A stretch of DNA of 64,000 nucleotides from Hortaea werneckii (taxonomy: Eukaryota; Ascomycota; Dothideomycetes; Mycosphaerellales; Teratosphaeriaceae): NCBI GenBank assembly GCA_037044905.1, contig JBAOKB010000144.1:248001-312000 (forward strand), given 5' to 3'. Under the pieces are notes generated by a model. That model saw only the letters and a program-made list of their open reading frames with translations, had not been told where the DNA came from and searched no databases. Positions 11,010 to 22,245 of this stretch are shown piece by piece. Positions within the stretch are counted from its first letter, which is position 1. The number at the start of each line of letters is the position of its first letter. The position numbers were made by a program, and so were the translations under genes.

Positions 11010-11370
11010 CTCTGCGTGAGACAGGGCTGAGTCGATCGATATAATCAAAATTGTGTCGGAAGAATGACACCAAAGATCGCTGCAATAATGTGTGGCGGGA
11101 AGTATCGAACTACATCCGCGCGGATTCCCAGCGCTCTTGCGCGCCTGCCCCAATTGAGCGAGTTGGGTCCCGACACATGTTGGTCCATTTTGTGCCTGAG
11201 GCATGAATGACCCTGGGCTTGGCGCATTGTTGCTGCGACGGGACGCAACATGGCATCTTCATGTACATGTAACGGTTTCTAGGATCAACGTCTCCCCCTT
11301 GCCATACCGCCTTAATACTGCGGACCGCATCTCACACGCCCTTGACACCTCTTCCTCCTTTTATCTCATA
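11010..11370. other. Upstream region of glo3
   Basis: 361 bases between the F-box relic and the glo3 start. A C/T-rich stretch lies just before the ATG (about 11330-11369). No gene is seen. Confidence 0.5.
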
Positions 11371-13023
11371 ATGGCGCTGGCAAACAAATCGCAATCTCAC
11401 GCCATCTTCGAGAAGTTGAAGCGCAAGGAAGCCAATAAGATCTGCTTCGATTGCGGCGCCAAAAACCCAACGTGGAGTTCTGTGCCATTTGGCATCTATC
11501 TGTGCTTGGATTGTTCCGCGAACCACAGGAATCTGGGTGTGCACATTTCGTTTGTGAGGAGTACCAACTTGGACCGTAAGCCTAGTCACCCCTACGTTGA
11601 ACACGCATGTATCTGCTATGAAGCGGGCATGTGACTTTGTGTATTTGGCGAAATCAGGAAAACTGACGCGGTTCTCTTTCCAATACAGAATGGCAATGGG
11701 ATCAACTCCGTCGCATGAAAGTTGGCGGTAACGAGTCAGCAACGAAATACTTCCAGTCACATGGTGGCTCAGCCGCCCTTGCGAGCAAGGACCCAAAGAC
11801 CAAGTACACGAGCAACGCTGCGAACAAATACAAGGATGAGCTTGCACGACGAGTAGAGGCAGACCAAAGGAAAAACCCAGAAGAGGTGGTAATTGACGAT
11901 GGGGCGGAGAGCAGCGAGGGCACTGGGAACAACACACCAGCAGCAGAAGCCGATGACTTTTTCTCGAGCTGGGACAAGCCGGCAGTGAAGAGACCGAGCA
12001 ACCCACCGTCTCGAGTAGGTACGCCAGGGATCGGAAACAGAAGCGGCAGCCCCTTCCTTAATGCCAATGGAAACGGCAGTGCACGATCAAAGTCGCCTCT
12101 TTCTTCGAACGAAGCAGGCGAAGCCGCTTCAGCGCCGCCTCGGGCCATTTCATCCTCTGCTATTCGTAAGACTGGAACAGGCTTACAGAGCAAGCCCAAA
12201 CCAAACATCCTCGGTGCTAAGAAGAAGGGTCTGGGCGCAAAGAAGGTGGATGCCAGTGCACTGGACTTTGATGAAGCTGAGAAAAAGGCACGCGAGGAAG
12301 CTGAGCGGAAAGAGAGACTAGGTTATGACCCTGATGAGGAACAACCTCCAAGTGAGACGCAGATCCAGGCTGCGCAGCCGGAGGCAAACACGACGACATT
12401 GCATCAGCCAACGCCGCTGAGCCCTGGAAGAGCAGGAAGCTTTGGTAGCACAGCTGCGAAGAGCGGGCAGCAGCGAGGAGACAACGATGTAGAGCGGCTA
12501 GGCATGGGCGTGAGAAAGCTTGGGTTTGGACAGGTCGGAGCACCAAAGGGTGCAGCAGCAGCGAAGCCGAAGATGGGCTTCGGTGCTGTAAGCAAGGCGC
12601 CTGCTACAGGTACGTTCTTCTTACGGAAACAAGCATCTTGCACTGAAAACAGAACCTGTCGTGCTAACTGGTATAGTAGATGATTCGGATCGCTACGCGC
12701 GCGAGAAGTTCGGCATGCAGAAAGGCATTTCATCTGACGAGTTCTTCGGCCGCGGCACCTACGATTCCAATGCGCAGTCAGAGGCCAAGTCGCGCTTGCA
12801 GGGCTTTGAGGGTGCTCAATCGATCAGCTCGAACGCTTACTTTGGACGGCCGGAAGACGAGGAGATCGAACAACAATACGGTGGCGATCTCGAGGGCGCT
12901 GCGAGGGACTTCGTGAGGAAGTTCGGCATCACGGCTGGTGATGATATTGAGAACTTGTCGAAGATGCTCGGGGAGGGCGCGACGAAATTGGAGGGCGCGA
13001 TTCGCAATTACTTGAACAACTAA
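11371..13023 (+). CDS. glo3: ArfGAP Glo3-type (Golgi to ER COPI traffic)
   Basis: GTPase-activating protein for Arf that controls COPI vesicle formation. Exon 1 is 11371-11575, intron 11576-11688, exon 2 11689-12609, intron 12610-12676 (or 12679), exon 3 to the stop at 13021-13023; 490 aa. The ArfGAP zinc finger has cysteines at residues 25, 28, 45 and 48 and the catalytic arginine at 53 ([15 protein letters not shown]). The middle is a long Lys/Ser-rich linker ([19 protein letters not shown]). The C terminus carries Glo3-motif-like repeats ([28 protein letters not shown]) and an amphipathic end. The frame is intact. The second intron ends in TAGTAG, so one valine may be included or skipped. 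A second family member, Gcs1, lacks these C-terminal repeats, so Glo3 is the better name. Confidence 0.93.
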
Positions 13024-13777
13024 AACGTATGTATGGGGGCGCGGTAGACTTGAAGGAGCAAAGACAAAGCGTTGGTCGGTTGCTATACGGGATATGCGAG
13101 ATGAGAGTCATGAAACAGTGTGGCAGTTCTCTTTCATTAGGCAGGTTCTATGATTTGTAGCGTAATTTGGTCATGGTCATGCGTATGTGACGAACACCTG
13201 TCCGTGTGCTCTAAGCTGACACTATTCACATGTTACGAGCTGGAGCTTGCATGTGAAGGCCAAGCGACTCGAACTTGGTCAGAAGTCTGTGCTGGCACTC
13301 TCGTCGTTCGCATATCAAGAATGCAGTGTTCGCTGCGATGTGAATGATTTTTGGCATCTACACCCAACACACGGGCGGTCTATCTGCTCGAACGAGTCCA
13401 AGGTAGCGTCTACTATGCACCGCAGAAAGATGTCCTCGGTCAATTCTCCTCCCTGCTGGCTGTCGGTCCCGCGACTTTCTTTCCCTCGGGACTTGCCAGC
13501 TCCAGTCGAGTCTGGGGGAGAAGCGTTGCCGCATGACGTCCCGCGCGACTCTAACAGCCGTACCTCGGCATATCCAGCTACACAACCGAGCACCAGCTAG
13601 TCAAGTAGTCCAGCCCTCATCTGCTACACCTGTCGCATCAATTTCCCCCCCCATCTCATGTAAGGAATCTATCCTTCTTCTTACACTATATACACTTTCA
13701 CCAGATCAGACCCTTTGTCCTCCTTACCTTAGAGCTCGAATTGTTGTCTATCTGTTTTGCTGTCCAATTGAGCCAAG
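13024..13777. promoter_or_regulatory. Upstream region of fox2 with three CCTCGG motifs
   Basis: No gene is seen. CCTCGG occurs at 13434-13439, 13484-13489 and 13563-13568, all on the plus strand, 345 to 210 bases before the fox2 start. CCTCGG is the core site of the FarA/FarB fatty-acid-responsive zinc-cluster regulators described in Aspergillus. A pyrimidine-rich stretch follows at about 13635-13735. Confidence 0.6.
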
Positions 13778-16633
13778 ATGGCAGACCAGCTCCGCTATGA
13801 CGGCCAGACGGTGGTGGTCACTGGTGCTGGAGGCGGACTGGGAAAGGCATACGCGACCTTCTTCGCCTCAAGAGGAGCCAACGTCGTGGTGAATGATCTT
13901 GGAGGAAGCCACAAGGGCGAAGGCCAGGCTAAGAGTGTATGTATCGTGTCCTCCGGTGCGAGCCGGCGAAGGCCATGGCCTATGGCTGTCTGAACATTGA
14001 CTGACTGGACATCTCCTATCTCTACAGGCTGCGGATGATGTCGTTTCAGAGATCCGGTCCGCAGGCGGCAAAGCGGTTGCCAACTACGACTCCGTCGAGA
14101 ACGGCGACGCCATTATCAAGACCGCCATAGACAACTTTGGCCGCATCGATGTCCTCATCAACAATGCCGGTATCCTCCGTGATGTCTCGTTCAAGAACAT
14201 GAAAGATCAGGACTGGGACCTGATCATGAAGGTCCATGTCGTTGGAGCATACAAGTGTGCTAAGGCTGCTTGGCCGTACTTCCGGAAACAGAAGTATGGT
14301 AGGCTGATTAGCACGGCGAGCGCAGCGGGTCTCTTTGGTAGCTTCGGGCAGTGCAACTATTCGGCTGCGAAGCTGAGCCAGGTTGGATTCACCGAGACGC
14401 TTGCCAAGGAGGGCTTCAAGTACAACATCCTTTGCAACGTCATTGCGCCCATCGCGGCGAGCAGGATGACGGCTACGGTGATGCCGCCGGAGGTCCTCGA
14501 CAACCTCAAGCCGGAATGGGTCGTGCCCCTGGTGGCATGCCTGGTGCACTCGAGCAACACGGACGAGACGGGAAGCATATTCGAGGTTGGAGGCGGTCAC
14601 ATGGCGAAATTGCGCTGGGAAAGGGCGAAGGGTGCCCTGCTCAGAGCAGACGACTCCTTCACCCCTGGCGCACTGCTGAAGAAGTGGCGCAACGTGAGCG
14701 ACTTCTCCCAGCCAGAGTACCCGTCTGGAGTGGCGAACTTCATGGAGTTGCTTGAGCAGGCACAGAAACTGCCCGCGAACCCTCCTGAGGAGCCGATTCA
14801 GTACAATGGCAAGGTTGCCCTTATCACTGGCGGCGGTGCTGGTCTGGGACGGATATACTGTCTGCAATTTGCCAAGTACGGCGCCAAGGTTGTTGTCAAC
14901 GACTTGATGGACCCAGAACCCGTCGTCCAAGAAATTCAGAAGATGGGCGGCCAAGCTACTGGTGTCAAGGCTTCCGCCGAGGAAGGTGAGAAGGTCATTG
15001 AGGCCGCCATCAAGGCCTTTGGTCGGGTAGACATAATCGTCAACAACGCAGGTATCCTGCGGGATAAGGCCTTTAACAACATGGACGACAAGATGTTCCA
15101 GCAAGTCCTCGACGTGCACCTCCGCGGCACGTACAAGATCACCAAGGCCGCATGGCCGTACATGCTGAAGCAGAAGTACGGTCGTATTGTGAACACCACT
15201 TCCACCTCTGGCATTTACGGCAACTTCGGACAAGCGAACTACGCCGCTGCCAAATGTGGTATCCTTGGTTTCTCCCGCGCGTTGGCGAGAGAGGGTGCTA
15301 AATACAACATCTACGTCAACACCATCGCTCCAAATGCCGGGACGAACATGACCCGCACAATCATGCCGGAGGAAATGGTGCAGGCATTTAAGCCTGACTA
15401 CGTTGCACCGATCGTCCTGGCTCTCTGCTCGGACAAGGTTCCTGAACCAGCTACTGGACGTCTGTTTGAGACTGGCTCCGGCTGGGCAGGCGAGACCAGG
15501 TGGCAGCGTAGCGGTGGTGCTCAGTTCCCAGTTGATGTGAAGCTTGAGCCGGAGCATGTGAAGCAGCAGTGGAAGAAGCTGTTGAACTTCAACGATGGCC
15601 GCGCTGATAACCCGAGCGATCCGAGCGCAGGCACAGAGAAGATCATGGCCAACATGGAGAACAGGAGCGGCAAGAAGGGTGCAAAGGGTGGCGACGGCGA
15701 CTACTTGGCCAAGATTGAGCAGGCAAAGAACGCTAAGGCTGATGGCACAGATTTCTCTTACACTGAGAGGGATGTCATTCTTTACAGTAAGTTTTGAAAT
15801 ATCACGGGACGTTATCGCAACCGCACGCTGACAAAAATGCAGATCTTGGAGTGGGTGCCAAGCGGACGGATCTGCCTTTGGTCTTTGAGAACGATGACAG
15901 ATTTATGGTGCTTCCCACCTTCGGTGTGATCCCGACTTTCAACGCTGTTGCGCCATTCAGCATGGCCGACATCGTGCCAAACTTCTCGCCTATGATGTTG
16001 CTCCACGGCGAGCAATACCTGGAGATCCGATCGTTCCCTGTCCCCACGGAAGCCACTACGACTTCTTACCCTAAGCTGGTCGAGGTGGTAGACAAGGGCA
16101 ACGCAGGTCTTGTCGTCACTGGTAGCACGACAAAGGACAAGAAGAGCGGCAAGGAACTCTTCTACAACGAGTCCACCGTCTTTATCCGTGGAAGCGGCGG
16201 CTTCGGCGGCCCGAAGAAGGGCGGCGACCGCGGTGCCGCAACGAGAGTCTACAAGCCGCCGCAGCGGAAGCCCGACGCGGTTGTGGAAGAAGCCACGACC
16301 GAAGAGCAAGCCGCCGTCTACCGTCTCTCGGGTGACCGCAACCCGCTGCACATCGACCCGGAGTTCTCCAAGGTCGGCGGCTTCAAGACGCCCATCTTGC
16401 ACGGTCTCTGCTCGTTCGGCATCGCCGGCAAGGCCGTCGTCAAGAACTTTGGCATGTTCCGGAATATCAAGGTCAGGTTCGCGGGTGTGGTGATCCCTGG
16501 TCAGACGCTGGTGACGGAGATGTGGAAGGAGGGTAATACGGTGATCTTCCAGACTAAGGTCAAGGAGACTGGGAAGCCGTGTATCGCTGGCGCGGGAGCG
16601 GAGCTTATGGATGGTGGAAAGACGAAATTGTAG
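13778..16633 (+). CDS. fox2: Peroxisomal multifunctional beta-oxidation enzyme Fox2
   Basis: Carries out the second and third steps of peroxisomal fatty-acid beta-oxidation: hydration of 2-enoyl-CoA and oxidation of the 3-hydroxyacyl-CoA. Exon 1 is 13778-13936, intron 13937-14027, exon 2 14028-15786, intron 15787-15842, exon 3 15843-16633; 902 aa, a normal length. Two short-chain dehydrogenase domains follow one another: the first with [21 protein letters not shown] and catalytic YSAAK; the second with [20 protein letters not shown] and YAAAK. The C-terminal 2-enoyl-CoA hydratase-2 hot-dog domain carries the signature [17 protein letters not shown]. The protein ends in TKL, a weak PTS1-like tripeptide. 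The frame is intact over 2.7 kb. CCTCGG motifs upstream suggest fatty-acid induction. Confidence 0.97.
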
Positions 16634-17056
16634 TAGCTGTTTTAATTTTTGTAATTCTCTGTATGGGTAGGCGAATAGGTTTTTGAACTACTTTGACATC
16701 TATGTGGCTTTCTAATTCCCAAAAAGAAAAATCATGGTGAATTCCTAGACTCGGTAACGTATGGGCATATGGGCAAGTATCGTGGCGTCAGGCGGCTCAG
16801 CGCGCGTGGGAACGGAGATGTCGGCGTGGCCCAAGCGTCGCGATTCATGACGCAAACCGAGGTCGCCTTCGAGAGGCGAGACAGATCAAGACGCCATAGA
16901 ATTCATAAGCACGCCGACTTAGCAGTCATCCATTCTTTTCGCCATCGCTCTGTGCGCCACACGTCCTAAGACAACCATCATCGACTGCCGTCTCGCGGCA
17001 TTACGCTCTGCACCACATTTGGTTGGTTCCCGCGTCCACTGAAGCGTTGCACGAGC
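16634..17056. other. Intergenic fox2 - pim1
   Basis: 423 bases with the 3' end of fox2 and the promoter side of pim1. No gene or clear regulatory motif recognised. Confidence 0.5.
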
Positions 17057-20000
17057 ATGGTCTACGGCCGAAGCGTCTCATGGCGCTCCTCCCTACAGCA
17101 GGCATCTCGACGCTCTTACAGCACCTCGCGGCCAGCAGCATGTAGAGCTTGTCAGGCGCAGCTGCGGGCGTCGCAGTATCCTCCTATCCTCCGAACATCG
17201 GCGGTACGACCGCTGCCTTCGTCCCTGCGAAGCTCCTTGTGCATATCACGCGACTTCTCCTCGACGACTGCTCGCAGGAAAGAGAGATCTGACAATGAGG
17301 ATGGTGGCGAAGGCAAGGATGAGCAGCGGAAGCAAGAGCTGCAAGACAAGCCGCGGCAAGATGAGGACTTGGCCGCGAAGGGCAAATCCTCAGAGCCCAC
17401 GCCGATCCCCGGCGCATCCGAGGGCAGGGAGCTGCAGCAGGCGGTAGCGGCGGTAGCGGCGGCGATGGTGGTGAGGGCTCTGGGAAGGGAAAGCGAAGGG
17501 CTCAGACCCGAGAGATCATGAAGCCTTCCGTCCCAGATGTCTACCCGCAGGTTATGGCTATTCCTATCGCACAGCGTCCGCTCTTCCCTGGCTTCTACAA
17601 GGCCATCACTATCCGCGATCCGAATGTCATTAGTGCTGTTCAAGAGCTTCTGAAGCGTGGACAGAGCTACGTCGGAGCCTTCTTGCTGAAAGACCAGGAA
17701 AGCAGTCAGGATGTGATCAACAGTCCCGACGAGGTGTACGACGTTGGTACGTTCTGTCAGGTTACTGGTGCCTTCCCGGCCGGACATGGCGAAGAAAAGG
17801 CTCTGCAGGCCGTGTTGTACCCACACCGGAGAATCAAGATGACCGAGCTCATCCCACCTAGCAGAGGCGAAGCAAAGCCCAGTGAAGCTGCACAGGCGAC
17901 CATCGAAGGTGTGCCCGAGCAGAAGGAAGGTCAGCAGACCCAAACTCCTGAAGAGACTGGCGAGAAACCCGAGACCGAAGAGCAAAAGGGGGCCATCACT
18001 GCTTCTTTCGAGGAGCAGAACAAGGACAAGCCAACTTCCGAATCGCCGGAAGCGAACAAGCCTGCGGAACTTGCATCGCCTACGTCGTTCCTGCGCACCT
18101 GGCCAGTCAGTCTGGTCAACGTCGAGAATCTACAAGACGAGCCTTTTGACAAGAAAGCGCCTACCATTCGCGCCTTGATTTCTGAGATCGTGAACACTTG
18201 CAAAGAGATCGGCAACGTCAACCACCTTTTCCGGGACCATGTCTCGGCTTTCGCCATGTCCCAGTCGGCAGCCAACATCGCCGATGAGCCCGCCAAGCTG
18301 GCCGATTTCGCGGCCGCTGTCTCCGGCGGCGAGATGGAAGAGGCGCAAGCCGTTCTGGCAAGCTTGAATGTCGAGGAGCGTCTGTCGAAGGCTCTTGAGG
18401 TGATCAAGAAAGAGCACATGAACGCGCAGCTGTCTTCGAAGATTTCCAAGGACGTCGAGTCAAAGATCCAAAAGCGTCAGCGCGAGTACTGGCTCATGGA
18501 GCAGATGAAGGGCATCCGTCGCGAGCTGGGCCTAGAGACTGATGGGAAGGACAAGTTGGTCGAGTCTTTCAAAGAAAAGGCCAACAAGCTGGCAATGCCT
18601 GAGCAGGTCAAAAGGTCTTTGACGAGGAAGTGAACAAGCTGGCTCACCTGGAGCCGGCGGCGAGCGAATTCAACGTTACGCGGAACTACCTGGACTGGCT
18701 CACTCAGATCCCCTGGGGACAGCGAAGTGCGGAGAACTTCGGCATTCAGAATGCGAGGACCGTCCTTGATGAGGATCACCACGGCCTTAAGGATGTCAAG
18801 GACCGCATTCTGGAATTCATTGCCGTCGGCAAATTGCGTGGTACCGTCGAAGGCAAGATCTTGTGTATGGTCGGCCCACCGGGTGTTGGTAAGACGTCGA
18901 TTGGAAAGTCCATCGCTCGTGCACTGAACAGGCAATACTACCGGTTCAGCGTTGGTGGCTTAACGGACGTTGCCGAGATCAAGGGACACCGAAGGACTTA
19001 CGTAGGCGCTCTTCCAGGCCGTATCATTCAGGCCCTGAAGAAGTGCCAGACGGAGAATCCGCTTGTGCTCATCGATGAGGTCGACAAGATCGGGCGTGGA
19101 GTTCAGGGCGACCCCAGCTCCGCACTGCTTGAACTCTTGGACCCTGAGCAGAACTCTAGCTTCTTGGATCACTATATGGACGTGCCTGTTGATCTCTCAA
19201 AGGTGCTCTTCGTCTGTACAGCGAACATGACGGACACAATTCCACGGCCGCTTCTTGACAGAATGGAGATGATTGAGCTCAGTGGCTACGTCAGCGATGA
19301 GAAAATGGCCATCGCAGATCGTTATCTCGCACCTCAAGCCAAGGAGATGAGTGGTCTTAAGGACGTTGACGTGAACTTGGACAAGGAAGCCATCATGGAG
19401 CTGATCAACAAGTATTGCCGCGAATCTGGCGTGCGGAATCTGAAGAAGCAGATTGAAAAGGTGTACCGCAAGTCCGCATTGAACATCATCCAGGATCTTG
19501 GCGAGGACGTGCTGTCCGAAGACAAGGCTTTGACGGAAGAGGGCAAGGAAGCACAGGAAGAAGCCAAGAAGGACGACACTGAAGTGAAGGACACTCCGCC
19601 GGAGGAGCAGATGAATCGCGAGACGACCGAAAAGCCTCGTGTGGCCATGAAGGTACCAGACAGCGTGCACGTGCAAGTCACTCGCGAGAACCTCAAAGAC
19701 TATGTCGGCCCGCCTATCTTCACAGCAGACCGCCTTTACGAAACTACGCCACCGGGTGTCACCATGGGTCTGGCGTGGACTTCCATGGGTGGTGCAGCGC
19801 TCTATGTCGAATCCATCCTCGAAAACGCTCTGTCCTACTCTTCCCGTCCAGGTCTGGAGCGAACGGGAAACCTGAAGGCAGTGATGAAGGAAAGCACGCA
19901 GATTGCGTACTCCTTCGCCAAGGGCCTGATGGCAATGAGGTACCCAGGTAACAAGTTCTTTGAGAAGGCAAGGATACACCTCCACTGTCCCGAGGGAGCC

Positions 20001-20472
20001 GTGCAGAAGGATGGTCCATCTGCCGGTATTACCATGGCTACATCACTACTCTCGCTCGCTCTGGATAAGCCTTTGAACCCGACTATCGCCATGACGGGCG
20101 AACTGACTGTCACCGGCAAGGTGCTCAGGATTGGTGGACTGAGAGAGAAGACTGTCGCCGCGAGGAGAGCGGGAGCTACCATGATCATCTTCCCCAAGGA
20201 CAACCTATCGGATTGGTTGGAGCTGCCTGAGGTAAGAGGACGCCACCTGATCTCCTTTTCCGTTTAATTCATACATATGCTGACTTTCCTGTGTGCAACA
20301 GAACATCAAGGAAGGCATCGAAGGCAAGCCAGTAGACTGGTACCAGGACGTCTTCTCCCTCGTCTTCCCCAACGTGGACGAGGCCGAGGCCAACAACCGG
20401 TGGCGCGAGCACCTGAAGAAGCCGAAGAAGGAAGACCGCGACGATGAGGACGACTCTGGCTACGATAGCTAG
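17057..20472 (+). CDS. pim1: Mitochondrial ATP-dependent Lon protease Pim1
   Basis: Matrix AAA+ serine protease that degrades damaged proteins and helps maintain mitochondrial DNA. The N terminus is Arg/Ser-rich and lacks acidic residues ([18 protein letters not shown]), a typical presequence, and is followed by a charged linker. The LON substrate-binding domain starts near [19 protein letters not shown]. The AAA+ core has Walker [14 protein letters not shown] (about 18876) and Walker [11 protein letters not shown]. The protease domain has the catalytic serine in [10 protein letters not shown] (about 20010) and the lysine in [16 protein letters not shown]. The main exon ends at 20231, the intron is 20232-20301, and the last exon is 20302-20472. 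Two bases seem missing: about 17437 in a Gly/Ser linker, and about 18612 in an A run between VKK and [14 protein letters not shown]. Corrected length is 1115 aa. Frame loss in such a core gene points to sequence error. Confidence 0.95.
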
Positions 20473-21310
20473 ATTCCTCTCTCTGTCTCCTCTGACTCTG
20501 TCTTTTCCCAACCGCCAAACCCCTACCCGCCTTGCGTAATTATCTTCGGTGCGCAGTGTAAGATGTTGCCTTCTCGATGCTAATTGGGTGCACGGTGTTT
20601 TGCGGCGTTTAACCTTCCCTTCCGCCTCTCATCTCTGCTTCGGCCGCTACTACAATGTTGCGCCGTTCCGGGACGAAGGGGGCGGTTCTGTTTCTTTCTC
20701 GGAAAGTCGCATCGAAGTGGAAGGAAATGGCATTTGGACAAGGTCCGGGTAGCTTGCCTTCTTGAGGAGAAGGCTGGAGCGGGGTTGGTTTCCACTCCGC
20801 TCTTTTGTACATAAAGTAGAGAGGCGATGATGGTTTGTGCATAGGTGGGTGGGAGCGTACATGGCATGTAGATGTATAGCAGCAATGTATGTACGTGATA
20901 GCGGCTCCGTTTGGCTTTTCTCCTCAAGTTGGAAGGTCCTCTTCCCTTTCAATCTTCGTATGCGTTACGCATGCAGACGAAAAAAGGAGCGCGTCAATTT
21001 GTGAACATACAAGTACCTTTATGCGGAGGATGCACCATAAGCGATTACAATAGGTGCAAGTGCAAATGCGGCCGGAAACCACGTTGGCGGCTTCCCGTGA
21101 ACACTCTTTATTAAGAGGTTTACAGAAGCCATGAAGAAGGACTGGCGAAGAAGAATTTAAAGGGTGGAAAATATAAATATAGCGTGCCCTCTTACGCATT
21201 GTGTGCAGCACTCATGTAAGTGTAAGCAGTTGATCAGCTACGACAACCGTCGCAACCTTGATGAAGCAGTCTACTACGCTAACAACACCACTGACCGACA
21301 AAAGAGCGCC
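20473..21310. other. Intergenic between convergent pim1 and eIF3g genes
   Basis: 838 bases, probably two facing 3' UTRs. Only short frames are present and none is protein-like. Confidence 0.6.
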
Positions 21311-22245
21311 TTAGGTGCTCTTCTTCGCAAACTCGACCTTCAAGATCAAGTGATGTAGACCAAAGCCATCAGCCTTCTCACATGCCAGTGCAGCATCGGC
21401 GCGGTCTCCAAACGACACGAAAGCGAAACCCTTCGCGCGTCCTGTCTCCCGGTCCTTCGCAAGGAACACTCGGGTGACACGGCCGTAGCGTTCGAAGATG
21501 GCGCGCAGGTCTCCTTCTTCTGCGATCTCTGATACCTGTCCAAGCTGTTAATCTTCTGGGCTTCTGAAACAGGTGCTTGAGAGGGACTTACGTTGGTAAC
21601 TCTGAGGGTAGCGAGGTCATCCCGTTCAAACTTGCCACCCATCCTCTCACCGGTAGCGGCGCCGCCCTTTCGCAGGTGCGGTGGCACGTAACTGCTGCCA
21701 CCACCGCCGAGCGCACCAGCTGTGTCGCCGCCCATCCGCTCGTCCATGTCTGGCGGCGGGCCGGCAGCCTCGCCCTCGGGCGCCATGGTGTCCTTGAAGG
21801 GACACTTGGTGGTGAAGTGGTCACCGCTACAGATACGACACTTGATCTGCATCTTCTTGAGGGCCTCGGCCTTCTTGTCCTCTTGCGGGGTCGTTTCCTG
21901 CTGCTGCCCGCTCTTGTAGCCCATGATCGGCCGGAACATGATGTTCTCGCCCAGAGTGGTGGTGTCGGGCCTTGGACCTGCTGGCTTGCCCGTCTCCGGG
22001 CCCATCTTGGGCCATGCTCTCCGCTCGGCCACGCGCGGGTTCTCCTTCTTCTTGATCACCGTCCGCCGGATGCGCTGCGTGCGCTTGACCTTCTTGCCCT
22101 CCTCGTTGATGAAAATGGTCACGACGGTCTCGGTGCCGTCCTTGTTTTTCGTGATCTGCGGTGGCGGCACAGAGGTCGCGAGATCCGGCTCATCGTCCTC
22201 CGCCCAGTCCGTCTTTCCCGGCGTGTTCTGTACGTTTGCGGCCAT
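21311..22245 (-). CDS. tif35: Translation initiation factor eIF3 subunit G
   Basis: RNA-binding subunit of eIF3, needed for scanning and reinitiation on the 40S ribosome. Exon 1 is 22245-21592, the intron 21591-21536, and exon 2 21535-21311; 292 aa. The N-terminal part has the conserved eIF3g block ([19 protein letters not shown], then [15 protein letters not shown], then [11 protein letters not shown]). A CCHC zinc knuckle follows ([13 protein letters not shown]), then a Gly-rich linker ([12 protein letters not shown]). The C-terminal RRM starts at [13 protein letters not shown] and has RNP1-like KGFAFVSF. The intron falls inside the RRM right after LRVTN. The frame is intact. Confidence 0.95.

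Noticed and set aside
14046..15557. A 503-codon open frame antisense to fox2
   Set aside because: It is the mirror of a strongly biased coding sequence and has no protein motif; fox2 on the plus strand is certain.
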